From assembly GCA_015178975.1 (NCBI GenBank), contig WHVD01000005.1:1550001-1614000 (forward strand): DNA of 64,000 nt, written 5' to 3'. Shown in pieces: positions 12,548-24,601 of the stretch. Under the pieces are notes generated by a model that saw only the letters and a program-made list of their open reading frames with translations, was not told the DNA's origin and searched no databases. Origin of the DNA: Hysterangium stoloniferum (Eukaryota > Basidiomycota > Agaricomycetes > Hysterangiales > Hysterangiaceae). Both the position numbers and the translations under genes were made by a program. Each line of letters starts with the position of its first letter. The first letter of the stretch is position 1.

Positions 12548-13088
12548 GTTCTGCAAACTGACCTTTGCAAAGTAGGCCTGTTGTCCCACGAGTGGCCAGG
12601 CTGAAGTATTCTGTTATTTGTGGGGACTAGGAGTTGTGAGCAGGGCTCTGCAGTCTAGCATGTGAAATCTGGGAGGTCAGGAGGATGTGTACTAGGAATT
12701 GTGAGCCAAAGGTACCATTCGACGCTAACGTAGCGGAGGTGTGGTCTGGGAGGTTGGGGGAATGCATTCTAGGAGCAAGGGTCACTCCAAGGTTCGATTC
12801 AATGCCAAAAGTACCAGATGGATTGTGTCTAGTGGGCGCAGCAGGTGTGTCTTCAATTTTCGGATGGATTGCATCTAGTGGGTGCAGGCGCATTTTTCGA
12901 TTTCAGACAAGTTTTCAGACAGTTTTTGCATCAAGTCAGCACAGGTGTACATTTGAATTTCAGACAAATTTTTTGGACAGATTTTGCGCCAAGTGGGCGC
13001 ATTTTTTTTTTTGTGTTAAAAGGATGTTTAATTTTTGGTTGGTATGTATGGATCTACTATGGGCTTTCAACAACATGCAAAGTGGGTG

Positions 13089-13224
13089 TGTTAAAAGTCC
13101 TAGTGTTGCATGTTGTCGACGCTCAGCTAATTGTGTACTATACAGTAGCTTAGTCATCGGATGTATTTAGGTAGGGACTTTGTCATCCCCTCACCCACAT
13201 GAAACCCCGTTGCATATCCTTACA
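13089..13224 (+). repeat. TRIM right terminal repeat
   Basis: 136 bp, begins TGTTAAAAGTCC and ends CATATCCTTACA. It is followed at once by the TGCAG target duplication. A modest purine-rich stretch (GCAAAGTGGGTG) precedes it, where a polypurine tract would lie. Confidence 0.9.
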
Positions 13225-13852
13225 TGCAGCACATAAGCTGAAGCCAAGTCCTTCCAATCGGTCCCCGTCGGTCCACTGACATTAGTCAGTTTCTAGTTCT
13301 TAACAGGAACTAAGATTACTGGGGGAAATCTAAGCTGATTTTCTAACTGGATTGTATGTACAACAACAAGCAGACTATATAGACTGTGGAATGTATGCTA
13401 TACCTAATCCAGTAATAATGAAAGCCTAAATGGGTAATCATGAAATGAGAATAATAAACACCAAGTTTGGTGTTAGGAATGGGATGGAACGGGGTGGAGT
13501 CCAAATCATGACAGGTCATTAGACTGTAAATAGGAATGGGGCAGGAGCAGAGTCCAAAATGTGACAGGTCATTTGACCATAATGGGAATGGGGCTCAGTT
13601 AGAGGGCTGACAGGTTTTCCAAGCGGGGTCCAGTGACAGGTGCATGGAACGGGGACAGAGATAGACAGAACAGATGTGCGTTGGTCCTGGCGGGTATTCT
13701 AGTGACTGATACATGAGACAACAAGAGTTGGGCATGGACAGGATTGATGTTCGGGTCCCAGTGGGTATTCTGGTTAACTGAAAACAGTGTATCTAGAGCA
13801 TGGGTGCATATAGGTTGGTGCCTGGAGTCCAGCGGGAGTTCTGGTCGTAACA

Positions 13853-14063
13853 GTACCCTTCCTTTATGCTGAAGTCCCAAAGAGGCTCTAGAACTTGATA
13901 AAGTTTTTTCAGTTACATGTATGTGTCAAAAGTCATGTCAGTTACACGTATGTGTCAAAGAGTCACATGGTCTGGAAGGTAAGGTTCAGATGCATTGAGC
14001 CTATATAAAAATTTGAAAAAATAGAAATGTTTTCTTCTTTATTACCCCCATCGTCTTCTCAAC
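13853..14063. promoter_or_regulatory. Upstream DNA of the zinc-cluster-like locus
   Basis: A phrase like CAGTTACATGTATGTGTCAAA occurs twice (about 13908-13930 and 13939-13962), followed by a TATA-like CTATATAAAAA at about 14001-14011, some 50 bp before the ATG at 14064. This resembles a core promoter but nothing proves use. A short resemblance to the Tc1 transposase ('AGAACTTGATA') is seen at about 13889-13899. Confidence 0.35.
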
Positions 14064-15003
14064 ATGGGTCCAAAACCAATGCCTCACAGACCTGTGCCCA
14101 CTGCTGGGTCTTCCACCCACCCCCCATTTCAGGCTCTGCTCACCGCTGCCCAAATCTTGGTGCAGCAGGACAAGCAGTGTCAACAAAGGGAGGAAGTGGA
14201 AAGACTGGCCAAAGAGACTGAGGATGCCTTGGATAGGGATTACCAGGAGGCACTGGTTGCAGAAAAAGAGACTGAGGAGCAGAGGAAGAAAGATGAGGAG
14301 GTGGTGCAGGTTGCCATGGAACAAGCCAGGGCAGCCGCAGATAGGGCTGTGATTGCCATGGGGAAGGTAAGTCCCAATGAGTCTCAAATAGACTTAACTG
14401 ACTTTTGCTTTTAGCACAAGGCAGCAGAGGTCAAGTTGGAGTCCTAGGGGGAGCTGGAGAGCCCCCCAAAAGGTAAGCCTCGGTCCGTGGGATTTTCTGG
14501 GGACTGACCAGACAAGGAAAGTGGCTTCAGTCCACTTGCAGGTGAAAAACGACCCACGGTGTTCTGGTTGTAGTGACCAGAACACTGATTGTCATTGGAA
14601 GTCCGGCTGGGGACCGGGCTGTTGGCAATGTGTGCACCTCAAAGTGAGGTGCTCACTTGTTCATGAGCCCACAGGGTCCATGGCATGGGATGTGGGTAGT
14701 TCAGATGGGCTGGGGGGCTTGGAGGAGGTTCTGGGGTGGATAGCTGCAGGCATAGAGGCCCAGAATGAGCTGCTTGTGAAGAGCAACTGGGTGCAAGTAG
14801 TCATAGCCAAAAACCTCCATGCACTCCACGGGGAGTTCTGGCCCTTTCTGGCAGAGTATGGTGGGTACATGTATGTTGAACTGCAGGACAGGAGTTCTGA
14901 GGAGCCCAGCTCGGATGAGCACAGGGTTCCCAAGGAGATAGCAGAGCTCCCAAAGGAGATTGCTGAGGTTGGGCAGAAGCATAGCCCCATAAATGTAGAC
15001 TGA
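14064..15003 (+). pseudogene. Zinc-cluster-like basidiomycete locus, probably decayed
   Basis: Exon 1 (14064-14366) starts MGPKPMPHRPVP and codes for a Gln/Glu/Lys-rich helix likely to form a coiled coil. A 48-nt GT-AG intron (14367-14414) leads to a short exon that ends at TAG 14445-14447. Downstream an open frame (14521-15003, 160 aa) carries cysteines at 14, 17, 24, 34, 37 and 44, spacing C-X2-C-X6-C-X9-C-X2-C-X6-C, which is the Zn(II)2Cys6 pattern of fungal transcription factors. Basic residues between the cysteines are fewer than in Gal4-type factors. The two parts do not join in one phase with any splice pair I tried, so the locus is either a pseudogene or has an intron I cannot place. 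An acidic C-terminus follows. It sits among LTRs and may itself be a dispersed family. Confidence 0.5.
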
Positions 15004-15099
15004 AGATAAACTAATAAAGTTTTAATAGTTTTTTTTTTAAAAAGTAAAAGTAAAATGTGAAAAGCATATATATTCTCTTCTTATTATTGATAGAGTCTT

Positions 15100-16282
15100 G
15101 TTGAACCTAAAATGTCCCAAGAGTGGATGGTCTGTTTGTACTGGAGGATCCTGAGGCAGAGGCCGTCAGAGACTGGTACATAGATATGATCGTCAAGTCT
15201 AATGAAACGATGCTGATCAAGAGACCACTGGGGTTGACTGGGGTCCTGTAAGTGCCGTGTCGGGAACTTATTCCGGAACTATTGGAAAGTCACCGGGAAG
15301 TCGGGAACTATCGGATAGGGTCAGGACGTCAGCTTCAGCTTATGTGCTGTGCCTCTACGCAAACGCTCAAAGTCCTTAATTTCAGAAGTGAGACTTATGA
15401 TGGAAGATATGGATATTCAGAGTTCCGAAGAGTTCTGAATATCGAGCGTACAGAAAGACGGAAGAAGGAATAAGAAACTAAGTCGATATCAGATCTAAGG
15501 TAAAGTACAAATTCGTGGAAACTAATATAAGTCTTCTCGTTATTGTACTACAAACTGAGACCATAATAAGACGGAAACGGAAGTATTCTTAAAACAGAAA
15601 TACAATAAGACATATCAGGGAGACAATATTCCAAAATGGGAATATAATAAACAAACGAGTGAATACTTGTTAACGGACAAATTACCAAATGCAGAACAAG
15701 GGAAGAATGCGGAAGATACGGTAACTATGATGTTCCGTAGTTGGAGATCAGAAGTCAGATATTGAAACATCTGGGAATGGGTCGTAACAGGTCCATGGGA
15801 TTGTCAAGGTGTGCTTTAGTTATCGGGTCTAGTGGAATTGCTGATAGAATATCTTGATGTAACTTCTCAATATCCATAATGATAATTCCACAGACAATGG
15901 GATGAATGAGGAAAGTTGCATGGACTGATGCGGTAAGCTGCTGATTCGTGAAAATGGGTTTCAAGTTGTGTTGGTTTACCATGGCATAGTCGTTGCTCCC
16001 CTCTTTAGGGTAGATGTCCCATCATCTAGTTAAAGTGTCGGGTTTGCCACCAAGATGGCTGGGTCGAAAGCAGATAATCATGTTACAGGCTGACAGATAT
16101 TCAGACTAGTGGCCTGCCGGCGGGTCAAAGGTTTCATGGTAGAAAAGTATTCCAGGTTCTTGTGATCTGTTACAACATCAATTGGAATTCCTGAGCCTTC
16201 CAAATAGTGTTGCCATGCTTTGAAAGCTGAAAAAATTGCTAGGAGTTCCTTATCGTGAACATCATAATTGAGGAGGATATCT
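15100..16282 (-). mobile_element. Ty3/gypsy pol fragment split by a solo LTR
   Basis: On the minus strand, about 16080-16282 reads as gypsy RNase H (TDHKNLEYF motif), 15790-16080 as the RNase H-integrase linker, and about 15100-15246 as the start of the integrase zinc region. LTR-C (15247-15789) lies within, with a target duplication. It is a short relic of a different gypsy lineage from the element at 1-6400 and is broken in several places. Confidence 0.8.
15247..15789 (+). repeat. Solo LTR-C inside gypsy pol (TSD GGTCC)
   Basis: 543 bp, starts TGTAAGTGCCGTG and ends GGGTCGTAACA, flanked by GGTCC at 15242-15246 and 15790-15794. It carries the shared GCTTCAGCTTATGTGCTG module about 85 bp from its start. 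Confidence 0.93.
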
Positions 16283-17115
16283 GAAAACTATTAAGTATAC
16301 CAAATTCTAATATACTCTAAAGGTCATTTAAACATCTGAGATGTGATTCAAACATAATTTGGTTTTTAAAACTTTCAAAAAGTTTTAAACTCTCTTGTAC
16401 ATTACAAACTAAAGAATCTTTCTGGACACAAGTAGACAATAAAAAAAATTAGTAGTTTGAAACACTGATGCTTTTAAAAAATAGATACTTTTAGATAGTC
16501 CATTCCATGCATATGTATATCATTGGCACCTCTAAATACATGTATTACTTCAGAATGGATCTGTCAATCTAAACAGATTTCTACTTGATTCAACATACCT
16601 AGAATATATAGGTGGTTTCACTTAATAAAGAAGGCCATAGGATGAAAAATTTCCAATGATATCTCACATATTTTACTAGGAAATAACTACAGTTTAGTTT
16701 TTAAAAAACAAATTAACAACAAAAGTATTAGCAAGTATTTACATAACTTGGAAAACCATATACAATAGGTTCTATTAATTAACTCTGAATTATTTAGGAT
16801 GTAATATGAAGAATTGTTTCTTATGATTGGTGGTTAACAATATAATACTCTCAGAGGATATGTGTGAGGAGTATGCTTTTACCACAGTATTCATTGTGGT
16901 AAAACACTCCTTTTATTTTATTTATATTCTACATATTCTATTCATAATTTTCTATCTTTCATATTCTTCGAATATTGCATATTTCATTAGTTCGAAGCAT
17001 TGTGTATACTTGTGGGTGCACTCAGCACCAATTAGAACTCAGACACACTTTAACCCAAGAACCACCACTCGTAAGACACAAACTAGGTCTACTACGAGCG
17101 GTGATCAGGGTAACG
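16283..17115. other. AT-rich intergenic DNA with one perfect hairpin
   Basis: No credible gene. The 101-codon open frame at 16827-17132 is AT-driven and hydrophobic and is not called. The only structure is TTTTACCACA (16877-16886), eight bases, then TGTGGTAAAA (16895-16904). Confidence 0.6.
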
Positions 17116-17337
17116 TGTCAGCTACTACATAAGTAGCAATATCTGAACTACTAAACACTTCTGGCCTCGAACTGTAATAGTCGAGGCCTCCACTCGAACC
17201 ATCGCACTCGTTGACTCCTTCGTCATCTCGTGCTCTTTCTCTCACTTTCTCTTATATTGCACTGAATAGGTCAATATCCTTCCTTTCTACTCATTTCTTC
17301 GTATATAGAACGGTCAGAACTTCCGCCACTCTTCACA
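17116..17337 (-). repeat. Short LTR-like repeat (LTR-H relative)
   Basis: On the minus strand it begins TGTGAAGAGTGG, like LTR-H at 7870, and its other edge is TGTCAGC on the plus strand. About 222 bp. Flanks TAACG and ATATG do not match, so it may be one LTR of a lost element or a truncated copy. Confidence 0.45.
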
Positions 17338-18267
17338 ATATGTCATTATTTAAAGATGGAGTTTTGTGAAAATAAGGCTTTTATTAATAAATATTTGATA
17401 TTATAGTAATTATAAACACCCTCCAGTACAGTTAATCGATCTTTAAACAAATACTTGGATATTCAACTCTTGGACAATCTCTCTATTTATAAATTGTTTA
17501 ACAGCTTGTTAAATCTTTATAAATAGTAAACTCAAAAGCTACATGAAAGTGAAGGCTTACAACAAGTTTATGCCGACTTATTGCATATACATTTAGCTCC
17601 TGAACCTTTATGTATTCTCAAGAAGAACTTAACCTTCGTAGAGCACATCACTACAAGCTCATCTGAATTTGTCAAGAGACCAAACAAATATTGACTTTAA
17701 TTGTTTAAGCTTAATAGTGCAGCTAATTAATCTATTACCATTTAAATTACTGGACCTTTATTTGTTTATTTCTTGAATCCCTTGCTGTGTCAACATTTGT
17801 TAAACTATTTGAGAGAGTAAATAGCCAAATCCATTACAGGTGCTCAACTGCCATTCCTTGGGATGTTCCCTCCATCCTCTCATTGTCATTGTCCACTAGT
17901 AGAGAATATAAAAGAATTCAAAATTGGAGACAAAATACTCAAAAAGTGTAAGGTTCAGCTTTGAAAATAGCATAATCCTTCAGTTTGAGCTCTTAAGAAG
18001 AGGAATGCTCAGAGTAGGACAACACTCCAATTTGAAAAAGACTACTGTAACTAGTGGGAGGTTTACCTATTTATGCTTGCAATAACAGTATAGACCTCCT
18101 GAGAACAATAAATAGGAATGAAAAATTGAAATAATCAGAAAGTCATAATACCCCTTATCTTCTGAGACACTGGCAATAGCCCGCCCAGTGCCAAGTCCTT
18201 CACCAGGTCCGCTTCTGTTACAATTGCTCTTGATATTGGATATCAGTGGAATATCTGACCATACTAG
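17338..18267. other. Intergenic, no feature seen
   Basis: AT-rich DNA downstream (3') of the hydrolase gene. I see no open frame, repeat or RNA gene that I can support. Confidence 0.6.
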
Positions 18268-19577
18268 TTACATATTACGCCGCTTATATTCTAACCATTT
18301 GGACTGTATCGCTGCCGGAGCATTGTCCGTCATGTACTTCAACGACCCAGATATCATTTGGTAACCATCATTATTTGCAGAAGGAAATTTAGAAATGTCA
18401 ATATGATCAGCGTGTATGCCTATGGTTTCAGCATCCACAGCACCAGACACAACGGCGGAAGTTCTCGGAACTATCTGGAAATAAGAGGAATAGTCAGAAA
18501 GTGAAACGGTAATATGAACACTATTAACACTCGCCCACACGTCTATGCCGGTTAAAAGATGGGTGCTAAGGACCTCGTATGCATACTTGGTAACAAAATC
18601 AGTGCTGATCGAATTGTATTGAGTTTGCAGCCGCTGCAACGTCTCATGATTGGCTTCCAGATGTCGCAATAACTTTGTATTGGTGGGGGTAACAATTGAC
18701 GCAACGTTAAGCAAGTGAGTAGCCATAGTCGCAATCTCCATGCCTTGGTGTGGTGTTCCCAGGTATACGATGCCATACGTGGATATATGAATTTGTTTAT
18801 GAGAAAACAAATGGTCTCTCTTTGCCATGCTCGCATTTATAAGTGCCTGAATTCAAATTTGAGGTCACGAGGCCTCATAGTTCAACAAATCACATACTGC
18901 TTTCAGAATAATCCCCCCCATGCTGTGAACAACGAAGATGATGGGTCTTTCCTAAATAAAATTAAAATTAAAGATTGAATTTAATACATCCATGAAACGT
19001 CAGAGTGAACGGTGCCGATTTAACGCACGGTAGTCTCTGTACGTAACCGATGCATTGCGAGCCGCACGATGAGGTCGATCGCATAATCTTCTAGCAACTG
19101 CTCTGCCAAAGTGCTCCTAGGGCCTCGTGTGCGCGCATCGTAGCCATAACTTAGCACCCTGGCACGTGGAATGAGTGTCGGCAACAAATCGCGGGGCCAG
19201 CATATGCCATTGGCCGCGGTCCATGAATCTATAGGGTGTCCGTCTAGCCCATGAACGAAAACCACGCTAGGACACGTAAATATAATGGTCCACGATTCAC
19301 AAGATGGTTTTGTATTGGCTCACTCGACGGTAGGTGAGTCACCCTCGCGAAGTACCTGGATTCCTAGCGCACAGTCGCTCTTCTCCTTTTCGCCACCCTC
19401 GTTAATTTCTCCTTCATGATTAGTACTTGCATTATCATGGCGATCCCCTTCTGTGCAATTATTTAACCTACTATTATCGTCTCTGCTATTTTCCGTGGGT
19501 TTTCCTCGGTCCGGCTTTGTCCTCCGCCAAACTATGGATAGAAGTTTCAGTCTATGACGGTCCCAAAACGAAGGCAT
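18268..19577 (-). CDS. Alpha/beta hydrolase (SERAC1/DUF676-like), NLR-effector type
   Basis: Four exons: 19324-19577, 19029-19266, 18898-18951 and 18268-18846, with introns of 57, 77 and 51 nt. All junctions are GT-AG and the sum is 1125 nt, giving 374 residues in one frame. VVFVHGLDG forms the oxyanion-side strand, VVHSMGG carries the nucleophile Ser174 in a GxSxG elbow, LGTPHQG follows, and the likely catalytic His is His330 in HADHIDISKF. This domain in fungi occurs alone or as the N-terminal effector of NLR proteins followed by NB-ARC/NACHT and repeats. Here it stops about 36 residues after the His motif and no NB domain follows, so it is either a stand-alone lipase-like protein or a truncated NLR. 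The start ATG at 19577 was preferred over one at 19694 because it begins MPSFWDRHRL right before the conserved region; the upstream start is possible. Substrate unknown. Confidence 0.8.
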
Positions 19578-19872
19578 TCGTCGAAGATCAGGTGCAATGG
19601 AAAGTCGGGGTGGAAAGAGTGTGAACGCCGTGCTACACTGCCGATACATAAATCGACACCATCTGCCGTGGGAGTTTTGAGACGAGAATCGCACCTCATG
19701 TCTCCTCGACCCTTCGTATCAGAAACTTCTGCTAGTCTCATCTTATCTGTGTTTCAAGAATCATAGGTGCCATGTCAGATACTCTACCTCTTCTCTGAGC
19801 TCATGACTCGCTGCCGTTGTTTTCATTATGGCAGCCGCCACTCACTGTGGTATAGCCCCATGTACCATTCCC

Positions 19873-20400
19873 CTATAATAGTAAACTGCCGCCTGATGGA
19901 GAGATGAGGAGGTGGATTAGTCCTTCATCCACTATACAGCAATTCCAGTAAACATCTATTTCTTCCAATAGATCCTCTAGATCCTGACATAATTCTGGTG
20001 CAGGTGGTGCAGTACATTTGTCACCACAATTAGAGGCTGGGATGGTCATATTTGGTTTTAAACTGATGGTCCTGGAAGGGCAGACATCCTGCCCACCATG
20101 AGATATAGGAATATTGCTTTCTATCCTATGTTGTTTTGACCTGCTGTATACCTCCGAACCTATTTTCTGTTTTTGTTTGGAAGATGAATGAGACTGTTCT
20201 GAAGGCAATCTGTCCTGTGGAATGACCTGTATATTAACATTTATAGATGACAAAGGAAGTTGTGACGTAGTATTTGGTGATTGATTCACCACTTCCAAGT
20301 CTATTTTGAATGTTTTATTTTCTGCTTCTTTTTGTCCGTGTGCATTACGAAAGCGTAGGATAAGGGATGTCACAGCACTGCTGTTTTCGGGTATTACCAA
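19873..20400 (-). CDS. Hypothetical protein, 175 aa, unrecognised
   Basis: A single open frame starting MVIPENSSAVTS. It is Ser/Gln/Pro-rich in the middle and ends in a segment with a short acidic helix (DLEDLLEEIDVYW) and five cysteines scattered over the last 70 residues. No domain recognised. It could be an exon of a longer gene, but I could not find convincing partner exons in 20400-22300. It lies 5' to the hydrolase, on the same strand. Confidence 0.3.
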   Translation of the reverse strand: MVIPENSSAVTSLILRFRNAHGQKEAENKTFKIDLEVVNQSPNTTSQLPLSSINVNIQVIPQDRLPSEQSHSSSKQKQKIGSEVYSRSKQHRIESNIPISHGGQDVCPSRTISLKPNMTIPASNCGDKCTAPPAPELCQDLEDLLEEIDVYWNCCIVDEGLIHLLISPSGGSLLL

Positions 20401-22350
20401 CGGTCAATATCGGAGTGGTTATGTGCCGTTTTAGTATCAGCGGCTGCCTCCAACTTCATGATATATCACTGATGGTCGGGACCAGAAATTCTTCCGGCCG
20501 ATAAATCTCTGACCGCAGAACATATTAATCCAAGTGATATTAGATGCTAGAATGCGTTATAGGTGCCACGTGTACAAATAAATTGGAAACTCAAAAATCT
20601 CGCCCGTTGCTCGCTAGAAAAGAAACAGCTAATGCACATCACTCGTCCATCAGACTTGAACACAGTGGGATGACGTCACGCCATTTTGCAGCAGCATTCC
20701 CACAGCGGGAAACTCGGGAGTATGAAAATGGTTGGGGCTAGCAGCAGCGGTGCCAACCGTTTACAGTAGCAGTAGCTGTGGGATGGATCCGACACAGATA
20801 CTACAATAAAATACTCCCCCGGTGAACTACACAAGTAGTGAAGACGGCGGTGCACGCAAATGACTGGAGTCGCCACAGCTGTATGCCAAGGAAATCATCG
20901 CCTCCTGTCGGCGACAGAGTCGATAATACTAGTGTCATACCACATAACATTTGCAAAGCGAAGGCGGCGCTCAATATTTATATGCATCAGAAGGTTTTGT
21001 CTTGTTGACTTCTTATTTTTCCCCGAGGATAATCCTGACAGTGTTCGAGAAATAGATAATTTTATTCCGTTGATTATTTTTTCGAACACAAGATAACGTC
21101 AATATAATAAATCGCCGTTGGCGTGGATCGCACTCACTATTCGGGATCAACTCAGTTTGCTATATCGAACTTATAGGGGTTCCCTGGAGAAACATGCATC
21201 GCGGAGCTTCTGACGACCGCGGAACGTGTCCATGGCCGGTAGGGTGTCTTCCAAACAATACCAGGAGTAGTGTGCCTTGCGGCCACCTGATCTACTGGGA
21301 GTTATAGTGATAATTGGCGGCGCTGCGGGCTCCCGGAACGTATTACGACAAAGTCCCTGGTTGACGGTTCAAATATATAAATCAGAAATGTACCGGAGGG
21401 ATTCAAATATGTTAATATACATCTCACCTATAAAATGCTCCAACAAAAACCACGTCGTTCGGCACAAGTCTCCGTTAACTGGAAGCCATTGTCATCCAGA
21501 TACAGGCTGCTTAGTCAAATTGCCAGTTCTAAACTCGAAAAAACTATACTATAAGCAGCAAATGCTTCGCCTCTTCTTTAGCTCGATTGGCCTTTAGGTC
21601 CTGTGACCAGAGTACCGGGAGCAGCGTGTTCGCGTATGAGTCGGAGCCGATCCTTCAAGCCAAGACGCGTGGTCCTGGTTATGTACACTCTAGTCCGCGA
21701 ACGTTGCGGCAAAATGACGTTCGCAGCCAAAAGTCAGATCAGGCGGAACGTAACAGAAACCACAAACACACATGCACTCCCAGAGTTGAGCTTCGACAAG
21801 TTTTTGCTCTTCTGTCTTGACCATCTTATGGGTATCGGTGACATGAATACTTCAACCCACTCCAACGAGTCAGTATTGCTCCTATTTCCTGTTTCCTGAA
21901 GCCTACGTCCCGTCGGATGGCGCCGGGCTCGATCAGTCGGGGGGATGAAGTTACCTGAATTTTATTTCGATTCCACTTTTAGTATCCTCCGCTGTTTATT
22001 GCCTTATCGATTTAAGTTTGATATTGATTCAAAGCCTGTGCTTGGTGATTAGCACTTTCGCAGGATCAGTTGAGATTATCAATGAGATAGGAGTTGGCAG
22101 CGAGCATTGTAGGTGTGCAGGATATGTAGCAAGTAACTGGCAAAAAAAGTATATAAATATACTCTAACACATGCCATAAATATATAGACAGAATAACAAC
22201 CCAACTATAGACATGAAAAAGAGTATTGCAAACCCCACATTACATCGCAAGACGACAAGGTAGACACCCGGCGTCGCTCCTGAGCCGAATAGAGGTGTAC
22301 TATATAAGACATTATGATCAAGTATCGCCTATCCTACCAAAGTACATCGT
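20401..22350. other. Intergenic, no supported gene
   Basis: Several 60-106 codon open frames exist on both strands, but none has recognisable motifs, splice partners or composition that stands out. Nothing repeated elsewhere in the window was noticed here. A gene of an unfamiliar family could be missed. Confidence 0.5.
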
Positions 22351-23385
<1,035 letters not shown>

Positions 23386-24601
23386 GTTTGCTTGGTATTG
23401 AATGGAAGTAGTTGGGGCTGTTTATGAATTAGGAGGCGACGTTCTGCTGGAGATGGATGCGTTCTATCGGAGCCTGAAATCCATGATATGTGGCACTGCG
23501 CATTCTGTAAGGACATTTGTTGTCCGATATTCTTGCTGTTTTACTGCGAACATATCTTGTCTCCTTGTAAAACTTGAAGCAACAGTTCTTGCTATTGGGT
23601 GATATGGGCAACCTTGTCGGAATGAACACGTTAGTTTAGTGCCAGTCACGAAATGTACTTGGCGACCGACAAGCGGATAATGTTTCTGGGAAAGATTAAC
23701 TTTGAAATGTCTATTAGCAATTGAATGGGTTCCTGACATTCAACGGAAGCTCGTTATCGTCCGGTTCGGTTCTCATCCGAATCACCTTTCCGAGGGAAGG
23801 ATATGTCCGCGTCTGCTCAACGCAAATATCACTCGAATGCAAGAGGCAAAGCACACGATATATCAAGCAATCTAATGAATCAACTGTGTACTTGTTTGTC
23901 CGTGAACCTCTATCTAATGAATCAAGGGTGTACTGTTTATTTTAGTGCGTCTCCAGTGAACCTTGGTGTGAACGCGCCATTTTGAGGTCGTATCCAGGGC
24001 CAACTACATACACACGTGGGTGTTCCTAATCTTTTTGGGTTGCTATTGAACCGATAGCGCAGAACCACAGAATACATCGCCAGTACTTATCTCAACCATC
24101 CGTGTGTGATTGCTGTTTGGCACCTGCTGGCCCCATCCTTCTTTAGTCTTTGCTGTCAACATCATCAATTGTGATTTGCCCTTGTCATCGGTATTCTACA
24201 CGACGATAATGGTCCTGTGAAAGTACTAGTGACCCATCTTTCCACTGCATCTCGGAGCGTATTGATTCCCCAAAGATGTCTATTATCAGGAAGTGTGCAG
24301 TCGCTTTTATGACAAGTGACAGTGTTGCGTGTTACGGACTGTTACGGTTTATTTAGCACATGACGCTAGTGAAAGATTTATCATGTCCTGTTCAGTTTGT
24401 TTTAGTTTGTGATGTACACCTGTGATTAATGGGCGGTTTGCAGAATCCAGATTGAGCACGATTACGTTGAAGTTTGTCCACAACAACATACACGGCAATA
24501 CTGATTTACTTATGGCGCGCAAGATCACCCACAACTTGTTTTAGCCCTATTAATAAAAGGACCCGTCATAGGAACGCCCTTTTTTCGTGTCTCCACCCCC
24601 C
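23386..24601. promoter_or_regulatory. Shared 1.2 kb region between two divergent genes
   Basis: Holds the 5' ends of ypt3 (minus) and the ATPase gene (plus). The ATPase side has an AT-rich TTAATAAAAGG at about 24550-24560, some 45 bp before its ATG. A CT-rich stretch precedes the ATG. No motif can be assigned to a named regulator. Small open frames here are unsupported. Confidence 0.4.

Larger units (their letters stand above)
11418..13224 (+). mobile_element. TRIM-like small retroelement, 136-bp LTRs, TSD TGCAG
   Basis: Two direct repeats of 136 bp (11418-11553 and 13089-13224), each with TG...CA ends, bound a short unit flanked by TGCAG on both sides (11413-11417 and 13225-13229). Without the LTR-B nested within it, the unit is about 1.08 kb with about 0.8 kb between the repeats. 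No gag, protease, reverse transcriptase or integrase motif was seen, so it fits the non-autonomous TRIM class (terminal-repeat retrotransposon in miniature). The two LTRs differ at only a few positions, so this insertion is young compared with its shell. The inner part includes a 48-codon open frame and runs of a 'TTTCAGACA' phrase near 12900-12980. Direction is assumed. Confidence 0.85.
10752..13305 (-). repeat. Solo LTR-B inside LTR-E (TSD GGAAC)
   Basis: Reverse-oriented LTR-B: starts TGTTACGACTGTG and ends TAGTTCTTAACA, flanked by GGAAC at 10747-10751 and 13306-13310. Its arms are 10752-11417 and 13225-13305. The TRIM-like element at 11418-13224 sits inside it, close to its 5' end in LTR sense. 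Confidence 0.92.
10422..13852 (+). repeat. LTR-E copy, plus orientation, host of a second nest
   Basis: Starts TGTTAAGGAGT (10422) and ends CTGGTCGTAACA (13852), as in the cleaner LTR-E solos. Arms are 10422-10751 and 13306-13852; LTR-B (10752-13305) lies between. The outer flanks AGAAG and GTACC do not match, so this copy may have lost a flank or come from a rearrangement. It points the opposite way to the LTR-E at 6825-10113, with the Tc1 fragment between them. Confidence 0.85.

Noticed and set aside
16827-17132. 101-residue open frame with Ile/Phe/Tyr-rich start
   Set aside because: AT-rich composition explains it, and it ends inside an LTR-like repeat.
20405-20450. tRNA-like 'GGAGTGGTTATGTG' phrase
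   Set aside because: No matching acceptor stem or anticodon arm could be drawn around it.
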